A program made the position numbers and the translations under genes. This document shows positions 13,989-22,389 of a DNA stretch of 27,818 bases, piece by piece. The DNA comes from Pirellulales bacterium (GTDB lineage: Bacteria > Planctomycetota > Planctomycetia > Pirellulales > Thermoguttaceae): NCBI GenBank assembly GCA_030642635.1, contig DAOWNK010000008.1:1-27818 (forward strand), written 5' to 3'. Below the pieces are notes generated by a model. The model saw nothing but the letters and a program-made list of their open reading frames with translations. It had not been told where the DNA came from and did not search any database. Position 1 is the stretch's first letter; each line of letters begins with the position of its first letter.

Positions 13989-16523
13989 CTAAATACCTTC
14001 GCCTTCGGCAGCGGCGGCGACCGGTTGAGGCGGCTCCTCGGCCGGTGGCTCGGTTGCCGAGCCTTCGAAGACCAGTTGCTTCTTACCGCCGACCTCCTTG
14101 GCGCTGACCGTGATGGTGTCCATGCCTTGGAACTCACCCTTGAGCAACTCCTCGGAGAGTGGGTCCTCGACGAAGTTTTCGATTGCGCGGCGCAGCGGCC
14201 TGGCGCCGAAGTCGAGGTTGCTGCCCTTCTTGACAAGGAACTTTTTGGCATCCTCGGACAGCACCAGTTCCAGCCCGCGCTCCAACAACCGATCGCGGAC
14301 CTTGGCCAGTTCCAGGTCGATTACCTCGACCAGGTCGTCGTTGGTCAGGTGACGGAACACGATCACGTCGTCCACACGGTTGAGGAACTCCGGCCGAAAG
14401 ACCTTTTCGATCTGTTCCTGCACTCGGTTCTTCATGTTTTCGTACGACGCGTCGTCGTCGGGCTTTTGGAACCCGAAGGCCGATTCGTTCTTGATGGCGT
14501 CCGCACCGGCGTTGGTCGTCATAATGACGATGGAGTTTCGGAAATCAACGTTCCGGCCGAAGCTGTCGGTCAGCCGCCCCTCTTCCATCACTTGCAGCAA
14601 CATGTTGAACACGTCTGGGTGAGCCTTTTCGATCTCGTCCAGCAGCACTACGGCGTAGGGTCGGCGTCGGATTTTTTCGGTAAGCTGGCCGCCTTCCTCG
14701 AAGCCAACGTATCCCGGGGGCGCCCCGATCAGCCGGCTGACGTTGTGCTTTTCCATGTACTCGCTCATGTCGATCTGGATAATGGCGTCTTCCTCGCCGA
14801 ACATGAACTCGGCCAGCGCCTTTGCCAGCAGCGACTTGCCCACGCCGGTCGGCCCGGCGAAGATGAAGCAGCCGGTGGGCCGTTTGGGGTCTTTCAGCCC
14901 GCTGCGGCTGCGGCGCACCGCCTTCGAGATCGACTTGATCGCTTCGTCCTGGCTGATCACCCGTTTGTGCAGGTCGTCCTCCATCTGCATCAGCCGCATC
15001 GAATCCTCGGTGCTCAGCCGCGTTAGCGGCACACCGGTGATTTTGGAAATCACTTCGGCGATAACGTCCTCATCAACCACGCCGTCGGTCTGGCGCGACT
15101 TCTCTCGCCACTGATTGGTGATGGTCTGTTTTTTCGCCTTGAGTTTATCGGTCCGGTCGCGCAGCGCGGCGGCTTTTTCAAAGTCCTGGTTGGCTACCGC
15201 CCCCTCTTTTTCCCTGTTCAGGTCCTCAACTTCCTGGTCGATTTCTTTCAGGTCCGGCGGACGTGTCATCGACTTCAGGTGGATTCTGGCGCCCGCCTCG
15301 TCGATCACGTCGATGGCCTTATCCGGCAAGCACCGGCCGGTGATGTAACGAGCCGAAAGCTCCACTGCCGCCTCGACCGCATCGTCGGTAATCTGCACGT
15401 GGTGGTGCTGCTCGTAGCGGTCGCGCAACCCTCGGAGGATTTTGACCGTCTCGGCCTTGGTGGACGGCTCGACCATCACAATCTGGAACCGGCGGTCCAA
15501 CGCACTGTCTTTCTCGATGTACTTTCGGTACTCGTCCAGCGTAGTGGCGCCGATGCACTGTATTTCACCTCGAGACAGTGCGGGCTTCAGCACGTTGCTG
15601 GCGTCGATTGCCCCTTCCGCGCCGCCGGCGCCGACCAGAGTGTGCAACTCGTCGATGAACAAGATGGTGTTCTTCGCCCGGCGGACCTCGTTCATTACCG
15701 CCTTGATCCGCTCCTCGAACTGTCCGCGGTACTTCGTCCCGGCGACCATCATTGCCAGATCGAGCACGACGATACGCCGATCGACCAGCAACTCGGGCAC
15801 GTTGCCTTCGACCACCTGTTGTGCGAATCCTTCGACGATCGCAGTCTTTCCGACTCCGGCTTCTCCGAGCAGCACGGGATTGTTTTTCGTCCGGCGGCTG
15901 AGGATTTGCATGGTCCGCTCGATCTCTTTCTCACGTCCGATAACCGGATCGAGTTTTCCCTGCTTGGCCAGTTCGGTCAGGTCACGGCCGAAGCTGTCCA
16001 GAGCGGGCGTTTTGGATTTCCCGCTTCGTTGCGTCTCGCCCGATCCGCCGGGGCCTCCGGACCGCCCAGGCCCTTCGCCCTCCATGCCATGGCCCAGCAG
16101 GTTCAGCACCTCCTCGCGGACCTCTTCGAGTCTTAGCCCCAGGTTCATAAGCACCTGTGCGGCGACGCCCTCCTGCTCGCGCAGCAGGCCAAGCAGGATG
16201 TGCTCGGTGCCGACGTAGTTGTGGTTCAGGCTTCGGGCCTCTTCCATCGAGTACTCGATGACCTTTTTTGCGCGGGGTGTTTGCGGGAGCTTGCCCATGG
16301 TGACCATGTCAGGGCCGCTCTGGACGAGCTTTTCGACTTCGAGCCGAATCTTCCTTAAATCAACGTCGAGGTTTTTCAGTACGTTTGCCGCCACACCGCT
16401 GCCTTCCTTAATCAGGCCCAGCAGCATGTGTTCGGTGCCGATATATTCGTGATTGAACCGCTGCGCCTCCTGGTTGGCAAGTTGCATGACCTTTCTGGCA
16501 CGGTCGGTAAAACGTTCGTACAT
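13989..16523 (-). CDS. clpC: ClpC-type AAA+ unfoldase (Hsp100)
   Basis: The 844-residue protein has all parts of ClpC: a double Clp N-domain (1-145) with two copies of YIGTEH/YVGTEH, a Gly/Ser linker, AAA-1 (Walker A GEAGVGKT at 220-227, Walker B ILFIDE), the middle coiled-coil/UVR segment EDLNREKEGAVANQDFEKA, AAA-2 (Walker A GPTGVGKS, Walker B VVLLDE) and the C-terminal D2 lid. It should unfold proteins for ClpP; a ClpP-contact loop is likely at SAFGFQKPD. No clpP is in the window. The ATG at 16523 has CGGAG upstream and lies 12 bases after the TPR protein, so they form one operon. Confidence 0.96.
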   Translation of the reverse strand: MYERFTDRARKVMQLANQEAQRFNHEYIGTEHMLLGLIKEGSGVAANVLKNLDVDLRKIRLEVEKLVQSGPDMVTMGKLPQTPRAKKVIEYSMEEARSLNHNYVGTEHILLGLLREQEGVAAQVLMNLGLRLEEVREEVLNLLGHGMEGEGPGRSGGPGGSGETQRSGKSKTPALDSFGRDLTELAKQGKLDPVIGREKEIERTMQILSRRTKNNPVLLGEAGVGKTAIVEGFAQQVVEGNVPELLVDRRIVVLDLAMMVAGTKYRGQFEERIKAVMNEVRRAKNTILFIDELHTLVGAGGAEGAIDASNVLKPALSRGEIQCIGATTLDEYRKYIEKDSALDRRFQIVMVEPSTKAETVKILRGLRDRYEQHHHVQITDDAVEAAVELSARYITGRCLPDKAIDVIDEAGARIHLKSMTRPPDLKEIDQEVEDLNREKEGAVANQDFEKAAALRDRTDKLKAKKQTITNQWREKSRQTDGVVDEDVIAEVISKITGVPLTRLSTEDSMRLMQMEDDLHKRVISQDEAIKSISKAVRRSRSGLKDPKRPTGCFIFAGPTGVGKSLLAKALAEFMFGEEDAIIQIDMSEYMEKHNVSRLIGAPPGYVGFEEGGQLTEKIRRRPYAVVLLDEIEKAHPDVFNMLLQVMEEGRLTDSFGRNVDFRNSIVIMTTNAGADAIKNESAFGFQKPDDDASYENMKNRVQEQIEKVFRPEFLNRVDDVIVFRHLTNDDLVEVIDLELAKVRDRLLERGLELVLSEDAKKFLVKKGSNLDFGARPLRRAIENFVEDPLSEELLKGEFQGMDTITVSAKEVGGKKQLVFEGSATEPPAEEPPQPVAAAAEGEGI

Positions 16524-16535
16524 GGTGTTCTCCGT

Positions 16536-17054
16536 TTATGGTATACCGTTTATGAGTTCCCGTTCTCGTCGTATTTCCAATTCCCACTTTTCGGCGCCTT
16601 CAAGCCGTACGAGGAAATCGAGTTGCTCGGCCGCCTCATCGGATCGGCCGGTATGCCGCATCAAGGTGGCCAGCATCAGCCGGGCGTCCAGATCGCGGTG
16701 GTCGCGTCCGAGCAGTTCGCCGAGCAGGCGTTCCGCCTGAAAATAATCTCCCTTAAGGTAATATTCCGTCGCTTCGGCGAACGCATCACCAGCCGGATCA
16801 GTCGGCCGGCACGTCACTGCCCGGCGACCGTACAAAACCGAATACCCTGCCGCAGCAACCCACGTGACCGCCAGAACCGCCCACAACGCCGTACGTATAT
16901 TCGGTCCTATCAGTTCGGTCCATCCGAAGGTGCACAGCAGCGCCAGGTTCACCCCCCCGGCGGCTATAATACTCACCACCAAGGCAGGCCAACCGCCATG
17001 CACCCAAAGTTGCGGCAGCCCCGGCCACAAGTATGTTGCAATCGGCATCTTCAT
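16536..17054 (-). CDS. Membrane protein with TPR tail, co-transcribed with clpC
   Basis: The 172-residue product has a hydrophobic N-terminal half with two or three membrane helices (around WPALVVSIIAAGGVNLALL and TALWAVLAVTWVAAAGYSVL). Residues about 95-155 are TPR-like: AFAEATEYYLKGDYFQAERL, then ARLMLATLMRHTGRSDEAAE. TPRs bind protein partners. It directly precedes clpC (12-base gap), so it may bring substrates or adaptors of the Clp machine to the membrane, though this is only context. The start is uncertain: an AGGAG lies 15 bases upstream, too far for a strong site. Confidence 0.72.
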   Translation of the reverse strand: MKMPIATYLWPGLPQLWVHGGWPALVVSIIAAGGVNLALLCTFGWTELIGPNIRTALWAVLAVTWVAAAGYSVLYGRRAVTCRPTDPAGDAFAEATEYYLKGDYFQAERLLGELLGRDHRDLDARLMLATLMRHTGRSDEAAEQLDFLVRLEGAEKWELEIRRERELINGIP

Positions 17055-17166
17055 GCCAGGAAATTGTAACTCCTAAAACAGGCCGAATCAAGGCGGTATC
17101 CGATTGCAACGCTTTCGATTATCTGGGAAACTTAGGGGACAAATATGCATCTGGTAAGGATAAATC

Positions 17167-18240
17167 ATGCACAACACAGCCGCTTGCGACTTGGCGCCCC
17201 CGCAGCAGATCGGCGTCCTGCGTGTGATCGACGCGGCGGCAAACCGGGCCGGTGAGGGACTCCGAGCGGCGGAGGATTACGTCCGTTTCGTGCTCGACGA
17301 CCGTCACCTGACCGGTTTGTGCAAGGAATTGCGTCACGATCTGGCCGCTGTATTAGGTCGAATTGCGACCAAGCATCGCCTGGCGGCACGCGAAACACTC
17401 TCGGACGTCGGCGCCACGTTGACAACCGATCGGGAAGATCGCCGCGAAGGGGCCGCCGAGGTGCTGGCCGCCAATTTCGCCAGGCTTCAAGAGGCGATGC
17501 GCAGCCTGGAAGAGTTCTGCAAGCTGCTCGATGCCGATCTAGCTGCCCAGTTAAAGCAGCTACGCTACAGGAGTTACACCTTGCAACGTGCGGTCGAAAT
17601 TACACGAACGAGTCTTGAACGCCTCAATCGGGCAAGGCTGTACGTGCTGATCGACGGTCGCCGGTCGATGGAGGAATTCGAGCAATTTGCCCGATCGCTG
17701 ATCGATGCCGGGGTGCACGTGCTCCAACTCCGCGACAAGCGGCTTGAAGATCGACGGTTATTAGAGCGTGCCCGACGGCTGCGCGAGTTGACAGGCCGTA
17801 GCGATACGTTGTTTATCATGAACGATCGGGCGGACCTGGCCGTGCTGAGCCGGGCCGACGGGGTCCACGTCGGTCAAGAGGAGCTTTCGGTGAAGGACGC
17901 CCGTACGATTGTCGGCCCGGATGCGTTGGTGGGCGTATCTACCCATTCGATTGAACAGGCACGACAGGCGGTCCTTGACGGCGCCGGCTACATCGGCGTC
18001 GGCCCGACGTTCCCCTCCGACACAAAGCAGTTTGATCGATTCCCTGGCTTGGAGTTATTGCGGGTGGTATCGGCCGAGATTCGGCTGCCGGCATTCGCCA
18101 TAGGTGGTATTACACGTGAGAACCTGCCCGAGGTGCTCGCAACCGGTTTCAGCAGGGTATCCCTCGGCGGTGCTATTACAACGTCAAGCGACCCTGCTGC
18201 GGAGGCCCGGGCGATGCTTTCTCGTTTACACCCGTTATAA
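17167..18240 (+). CDS. ThiD2-ThiE fusion: HMP-phosphate kinase-like domain plus thiamine phosphate synthase
   Basis: The 357-residue protein has two parts. Residues about 14-150 match the ThiD2-type domain (VLRVIDAAANRAGEGLRAAE, then RREGAAEVLAANFARLQEAM), a helical HMP-phosphate kinase known from cyanobacteria and other bacteria, often fused to ThiE. Residues about 157-355 are ThiE: YVLIDG, QLRDKRLED, IMNDRADLA, GVHVGQEEL, GVSTHS, YIGVGPTFPSDTK and FAIGGI, with the substrate-binding residues present. The reaction joins HMP-pyrophosphate and thiazole phosphate to thiamine phosphate. No thiamine riboswitch is seen in the 112 bases upstream. The ATG at 17167 has AAGGAT 6-7 bases upstream. Confidence 0.9.
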   Translation: MHNTAACDLAPPQQIGVLRVIDAAANRAGEGLRAAEDYVRFVLDDRHLTGLCKELRHDLAAVLGRIATKHRLAARETLSDVGATLTTDREDRREGAAEVLAANFARLQEAMRSLEEFCKLLDADLAAQLKQLRYRSYTLQRAVEITRTSLERLNRARLYVLIDGRRSMEEFEQFARSLIDAGVHVLQLRDKRLEDRRLLERARRLRELTGRSDTLFIMNDRADLAVLSRADGVHVGQEELSVKDARTIVGPDALVGVSTHSIEQARQAVLDGAGYIGVGPTFPSDTKQFDRFPGLELLRVVSAEIRLPAFAIGGITRENLPEVLATGFSRVSLGGAITTSSDPAAEARAMLSRLHPL

Positions 18241-18351
18241 TTGGTCATATATCTTTGTGATATTTTGCATAACCGGAACAGACTGTCTTGCAAGGCACAC
18301 ATACCCGTTCACTTTAGGCTACATTGTTGTGATTAGTCTCAGGTTCTTAAT

Positions 18352-18379
18352 CTCTGGCCCCTGGCCCCTGGCCCCTATT
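18352..18379. repeat. Heptamer array immediately upstream of the 18384 gene
   Basis: CTCTGGC, CCCTGGC, CCCTGGC and CCCTATT in strict 7-base register. The last unit ends 4 bases before the ATG at 18384, so the array occupies the ribosome-binding position of that gene. Confidence 0.8.
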
Positions 18380-18383
18380 TATA

Positions 18384-19223
18384 ATGCAGAAGTTTCAAGT
18401 TAAAACTCTGGTGTTTCTGCTGGCCGTAGGCATCTACCCCTGCATTTGCCTTTCCCAAGACACTGGAATCTCTCCACAGCACCACCCTTGGGGAGCCTTC
18501 AAGCCGGGTGCGTGGAAGCTGGTGCGAGTGGTGACCGAAACGCTCGACGATAAAGGCCTCGTCGCCAGCACCAGCGTCACCGAAACCAAAACCACGCTGG
18601 TGCAAGTCGAGGAGGACGGAGTGACGCTGGACGTGGCTGTCTGTGTAGAAGTTGCCGGAAAACAGTTCTATCCCGATCCGCAAATCGTCAAGCAGGGATT
18701 CCATGGAGAAATGGTCGGGCAGAAGCTGAAGTTCAAGGAGTCGGGAACCTCGCAGGTCGCCGTCGAAGATCAAAAGATCACGTGCAAGGTCGTGCAACTC
18801 GAATTCTCCGGCAATAACAACAAAACCGTGACCAACGTCTACTACTCGCCGACCGTCTCGCCGTACATTCTCAAACGCAAGAGTGTGACCACCGATATGG
18901 AAGGCAAAAAACTCAGCGAGACGTCGGTCGACGTGGTGGCGCAAAACATGCCGTGCAAGGTCTTGGCGGAAATCAAAAGCACGAGCTTTGTCAAGGCGGT
19001 GCAGAAACATCCCAAAGGATCGATCTCCACGTGGACCCGAACATCGACGACCGTGCCGGGCGGAATAATCGCACACAGCTCGAAGGAACTCGATACGACC
19101 GGCCGGGTGATCCGACGCAGCACGCTCGAACTGCTCGATTACGGACTGGAGCCGGAGATCGATCGCACCGGCATCTTCGGCCGACGCCGGCCGACGCCGC
19201 CACGATTTCGCAGGCCGCGATAG
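18384..19223 (+). CDS. Secreted protein of unknown function
   Basis: The 279-residue product opens with a signal peptide (MQKFQVKTLVFLLAVGIYPC, cleavage probably after CLS or nearby). The mature chain is beta-strand rich, with alternating Val/Thr/Lys stretches (TETKTTLVQVEEDGVTLDVA, then GKQFYPDPQIVKQGF) and a basic C-terminus (FGRRRPTPPRFRRPR). I do not recognise a domain. It looks like one of the planctomycete-type periplasmic beta proteins of about 250-300 residues. A heptamer array sits where the Shine-Dalgarno should be, so translation initiation may be weak or leaderless. The next gene, guaB, starts 92 bases downstream. Confidence 0.62.
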   Translation: MQKFQVKTLVFLLAVGIYPCICLSQDTGISPQHHPWGAFKPGAWKLVRVVTETLDDKGLVASTSVTETKTTLVQVEEDGVTLDVAVCVEVAGKQFYPDPQIVKQGFHGEMVGQKLKFKESGTSQVAVEDQKITCKVVQLEFSGNNNKTVTNVYYSPTVSPYILKRKSVTTDMEGKKLSETSVDVVAQNMPCKVLAEIKSTSFVKAVQKHPKGSISTWTRTSTTVPGGIIAHSSKELDTTGRVIRRSTLELLDYGLEPEIDRTGIFGRRRPTPPRFRRPR

Positions 19224-19314
19224 CATTCAGCTATTGTAAAGCCGCTCATTGCAATTCACCCAAAAAAGGGCATAATAATTGGATTATTCTTTCACCAGCG
19301 GAGTATCCCACGCC

Positions 19315-20802
19315 ATGCAAGAAGAAAAAATCGTCAAATATCAGGGGCTTACCTTCGACGACGTGCTGCTGGAACCGCGATACAGCGGCGTTGTGCCGGC
19401 AGAGGCGGACGTCGGCACTCGGCTTACGAGGCGGATCAGTCTGAATATCCCGGTGCTCAGTTCGCCGATGGATACGGTCACCGAGGCCGCAATGGCGATC
19501 GCCCTGGCGCTGGAGGGTGGAATCGGCGTGATTCATAAGAATATGTCGATCGAACACCAGGCCGAAGAGGTCGAAAAGGTCAAACGCAGCGCCAACGGCA
19601 TTATCTTCAACCCCGAGACGCTCCCGTCGGAGGAGACGGTCGGACGTGCCCGCGAGATAATGAACCAGTACAACGTCTCCGGGCTGCCGATTACCACCGC
19701 CAACGGCCACCTCGAGGGGATTCTCACCCGCCGCGACCTCCGGTTCCTGGAGGATTCCGGGCTGCCGATCAGGGACGTGATGACTCGGGAACACCTTGTA
19801 ACGGCTACAGGAAATGTAACGCTTGAGGAAGCTGAGAAGATTTTAATGGAAAAAAAGGTGGAGAAGCTTTTGCTGGTTGACGAAAACTTCAGACTGACGG
19901 GACTCATTACGATCAAAGACATCGATATGATGCGTCGCTTCCCCAATGCCTGTAAAGATGGGCAAGGGAGGCTAAGAGCAGGAGCCGCCGTCGGCGTTCA
20001 CGACTACGACCGTGCAGAAAAACTCATCGCACAAGACGTGGACGTGTTGGTGGTCGACAGTGCCCACGGGCATTCGGTAAACGTCATCGAGACAGTTAGG
20101 AGAATTAAGGCAAAGTGTGATATCGACGTGGTGGCCGGAAACGTGGCGACCGCCGAGGGATGCAGTGATCTGATCGCCGCAGGGGCCGATGCGGTGAAGG
20201 TCGGAATCGGCCCGGGGTCGATCTGCACTACCAGGGTGATTTCAGGCGTTGGTGTTCCGCAGATTACGGCGATTTACCAAGTTGCCCAGGCCGCCAAAGA
20301 CAGCCATGTATCAGTCATCGCCGATGGAGGTATCCGCTACTCCGGCGACTTGACAAAGGCGATTGCGGCCGGTGCACAGGTGGCTATGATCGGAGGACTT
20401 TTGGCCGGGTTGGAAGAAAGCCCCGGCAACAGAATCCTATACCAAGGCAGAACATTTAAGGTTTATCGAGGAATGGGATCATTGGGGGCCATGGTCAAAG
20501 GCTCCAGCGAACGCTACCGACAAGGCGGGGCCGACGCAGGACCGGATAAACTGGTCCCAGAGGGTGTGGAAGGACGCGTGCCTTACAAAGGACCGCTAGG
20601 AGCGTTTATTTATCAGCTCGTAGGCGGGCTGCGAGCCGGAATGGGATATTGTGGAACTAAAACCATCGAGGAATTGCGCACTCAATCGCGGTTCCTCCAG
20701 GTCTCACCAGCCAGTGTGCGGGAGAGTCATCCTCATGACATCAGTATTACGCAGGAAGCACCGAATTACAGTACGGAATACGCCGCCGGCGACGGATCGT
20801 GA
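19315..20802 (+). CDS. guaB: Inosine-5'-monophosphate dehydrogenase
   Basis: The 495-residue IMPDH converts IMP to XMP with NAD+, the first committed step to GMP. Features seen: N-terminal TFDDVLLEPRYS, SSPMDTVTE; a CBS pair at about 95-215; the active-site loop with Cys304 in GIGPGSICTTRV; ADGGIRYSGD; and the C-terminal flap GMGSLGAMVKGSSERY. The ATG at 19315 is preceded by CGGAG; an upstream TTG at 19279 is in frame but adds non-conserved residues. Oddity: the base composition drops sharply at about 19796, from about 64% to 43% GC for some 120 bases in the second CBS motif, before recovering. The stop codon lies 68 bases inside the next gene. Confidence 0.97.
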   Translation: MQEEKIVKYQGLTFDDVLLEPRYSGVVPAEADVGTRLTRRISLNIPVLSSPMDTVTEAAMAIALALEGGIGVIHKNMSIEHQAEEVEKVKRSANGIIFNPETLPSEETVGRAREIMNQYNVSGLPITTANGHLEGILTRRDLRFLEDSGLPIRDVMTREHLVTATGNVTLEEAEKILMEKKVEKLLLVDENFRLTGLITIKDIDMMRRFPNACKDGQGRLRAGAAVGVHDYDRAEKLIAQDVDVLVVDSAHGHSVNVIETVRRIKAKCDIDVVAGNVATAEGCSDLIAAGADAVKVGIGPGSICTTRVISGVGVPQITAIYQVAQAAKDSHVSVIADGGIRYSGDLTKAIAAGAQVAMIGGLLAGLEESPGNRILYQGRTFKVYRGMGSLGAMVKGSSERYRQGGADAGPDKLVPEGVEGRVPYKGPLGAFIYQLVGGLRAGMGYCGTKTIEELRTQSRFLQVSPASVRESHPHDISITQEAPNYSTEYAAGDGS

Positions 20803-21892
20803 TGACCAGTGGTCAGTGATCAGTGGTCAGTCGGTGGCCGGTATCAAACGCCCCCGCACTGCGTGCGGGGGATATTGCGGCCGGGCCACACCGCTTGCCA
20901 TAGCAATACTCGCCGTACTGTCAGTCGCATGGTTGACAAATACCACCGCTGCAAACGACGGTTGGACGCCGAAGTCTGCGGGAAAACCAGTGGTGCACAG
21001 CACCAACTATACCGCCACCGATACGGGTATTTCAGGCATCTCGCCCACCGGAAAGCTCAAGTGGCTCCCATACCGGCCGACCGTACCGCGCGACGACGAG
21101 GTTGTGGCGACACGACACGTCGCCCGGACACGTTCGACTTCCAGGGTGAGAACCGCCCAGCTTAAACAGACCGATCCGTTCGACGATCCGTTCGGCGATA
21201 GCGATGCCACGACCAAACCATACAAGCCGGTGCTCATCGACGACGTGCTTAAGAAGCTGGAATCCGATTCGCCGACTAATGTCCCGCTCGATTCGCTGCC
21301 GGGCGATTCTGATGACGATAAACTTCCACCGCTGGACGACCGTCCGGACGTGCAGCCGGACACCGGACTGCCGCCCGACACGTTCATCCCCGGCATCAAA
21401 GACGACACATTGGAAGGCTCGCTTGCCAAGGGTCGTGTCGATCTGATCGATAAATGCCCCTCGCCGGATGACATCAAACCGATCGACGAGCTGACGATCA
21501 ACATCAAGGCCGAGGACGGCGATGTCCCCAAGGAATGCTCACTGGGCGAGAAGACGTTCGAGCCGCGTGTCTGGGCGCCCACTCGGTTCATGTGGAAGGC
21601 CTCCGGGTTGTGCCACAAGCCGCTGTACTTCGAGGACGTGCACCTGGAACGCTACGGTCACTCGTGGGGACCGTTCCTCCAACCGGTAATCTCCGGCGGC
21701 CACTTCTTCCTTACCGTTCCGGTGCTGCCTTACAAGATGGGTCTGACGCCGCCGCGCGAGTGCATGTACACGCTGGGCTACTATCGCCCGGGCAGTTGCG
21801 CCCCATACATGCTCGATCCGCTGCCGCTTAGCATCCGCGCCGCATTGTTCGAGGGCGGCGCCTGGGTCGGTGCAGCGGCGGCTATTCCGTAA
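20735..21892 (+). CDS. Secreted planctomycete-type protein, function unknown
   Basis: The product is 385 residues if started at the ATG at 20735, which has GGGAGAG upstream and overlaps guaB by 68 bases. The hydrophobic segment TPLAIAILAVLSVAWLTNTTA is 50 residues from that start, unusually far in for a signal peptide, and the intervening residues (DDQWSVISGQSVAG) are the translation of a heptamer array. Alternative GTG starts at about 20816 and 20834 lie within the array. The middle is acidic and low complexity (Asp/Pro rich). The C-terminal 110 residues (RVWAPTRFMWKASGLCHKPL, YFEDVHLERYGHSWGPFLQP, then GGHFFLTVPVLPYKMGL) are highly conserved-looking, with three Cys and many aromatic residues; I associate this domain with planctomycetes but know no function. 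Confidence 0.72.
   Translation: MTSVLRRKHRITVRNTPPATDRDDQWSVISGQSVAGIKRPRTACGGYCGRATPLAIAILAVLSVAWLTNTTAANDGWTPKSAGKPVVHSTNYTATDTGISGISPTGKLKWLPYRPTVPRDDEVVATRHVARTRSTSRVRTAQLKQTDPFDDPFGDSDATTKPYKPVLIDDVLKKLESDSPTNVPLDSLPGDSDDDKLPPLDDRPDVQPDTGLPPDTFIPGIKDDTLEGSLAKGRVDLIDKCPSPDDIKPIDELTINIKAEDGDVPKECSLGEKTFEPRVWAPTRFMWKASGLCHKPLYFEDVHLERYGHSWGPFLQPVISGGHFFLTVPVLPYKMGLTPPRECMYTLGYYRPGSCAPYMLDPLPLSIRAALFEGGAWVGAAAAIP
20805..20832. repeat. Heptamer array at the 5' end of the 20735 gene
   Basis: ACCAGTG, GTCAGTG, ATCAGTG and GTCAGTC in register. It begins 3 bases past the guaB stop and is inside the next gene's frame. Confidence 0.75.
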
Positions 21893-22023
21893 GAACGTGT
21901 TTTGAAATGGGTGCCACTGCTGGCTTGTCCAGCAGTGCGAAATGTATCTCCCCAAGAAACACTGCTGGACAAGCCAGCAGTGGCACCCATTGAAGACCGA
22001 TAAGCTATTTCAAAACACGTTCT
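21892..22023. repeat. MITE-like nested foldback element
   Basis: Outer arms of 17 bp are perfect inverted repeats: AGAACGTGTTTTGAAAT (21892-21908) and its complement at 22007-22023. Inner arms of 32 bp are also perfect (21906-21937 and 21960-21991), built around GTGCCACTGCTGGCTTGTCC. The loop is 22 bases. It begins at the last base of the preceding gene's stop codon and encodes no protein. The flanks show no clear target duplication. Confidence 0.82.
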
Positions 22024-22158
22024 AAAATTCTGCTGGGATGACGGTTGCTCTGCAGCAGCACGCGGTGGTAAAATAGCAAAGTGGCGGCGAAAATTGTGTA
22101 TCGTGCCATTGTATGATGCGTTAATGGCGGATTTTTTGCCAACCTTGGGGAGTTTGCA

Positions 22159-22389
22159 GTGAACAGCATCCGAATCAAGACGGTCGTCGAAACCGACGGG
22201 GAACTCCACGTCGCAAACCTCCCTTGTCGCAAGGGCGATCAAGTCGAAGCCATTGTGATGTTGCCGGACCATCTGGACGACGAAAAACGAAAGACTGCCA
22301 GAGAGCAGTTTCTGAAACATGCCCGGGCTTCATCATTCTGTTCCTCCGACAAGTACCCATCTCGCGCTGAGCTTCATGAACGCCATTGA
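22159..22389 (+). CDS. Antitoxin of a PIN-type toxin-antitoxin pair
   Basis: The 76-residue protein starts at a GTG with GGGGAG upstream. Residues about 5-35 are strand-like (KTVVETDGELHVANLPCRKG, DQVEAIVM), as in small AbrB-like or beta-type antitoxins, and the tail (from about 40) is helical and charged, as expected for a toxin-binding tail. It is known that these proteins bind both DNA and toxin. The frame overlaps the start of the PIN gene by 14 bases, so translation is coupled. I infer antitoxin mainly from that overlap and the small size. Confidence 0.68.
   Translation: MNSIRIKTVVETDGELHVANLPCRKGDQVEAIVMLPDHLDDEKRKTAREQFLKHARASSFCSSDKYPSRAELHERH

Noticed and set aside
17055..17166. TPP riboswitch upstream of the thiamine gene
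   Set aside because: The conserved CUGAGA and ACC-CUUGAACCUG-like elements are not present.
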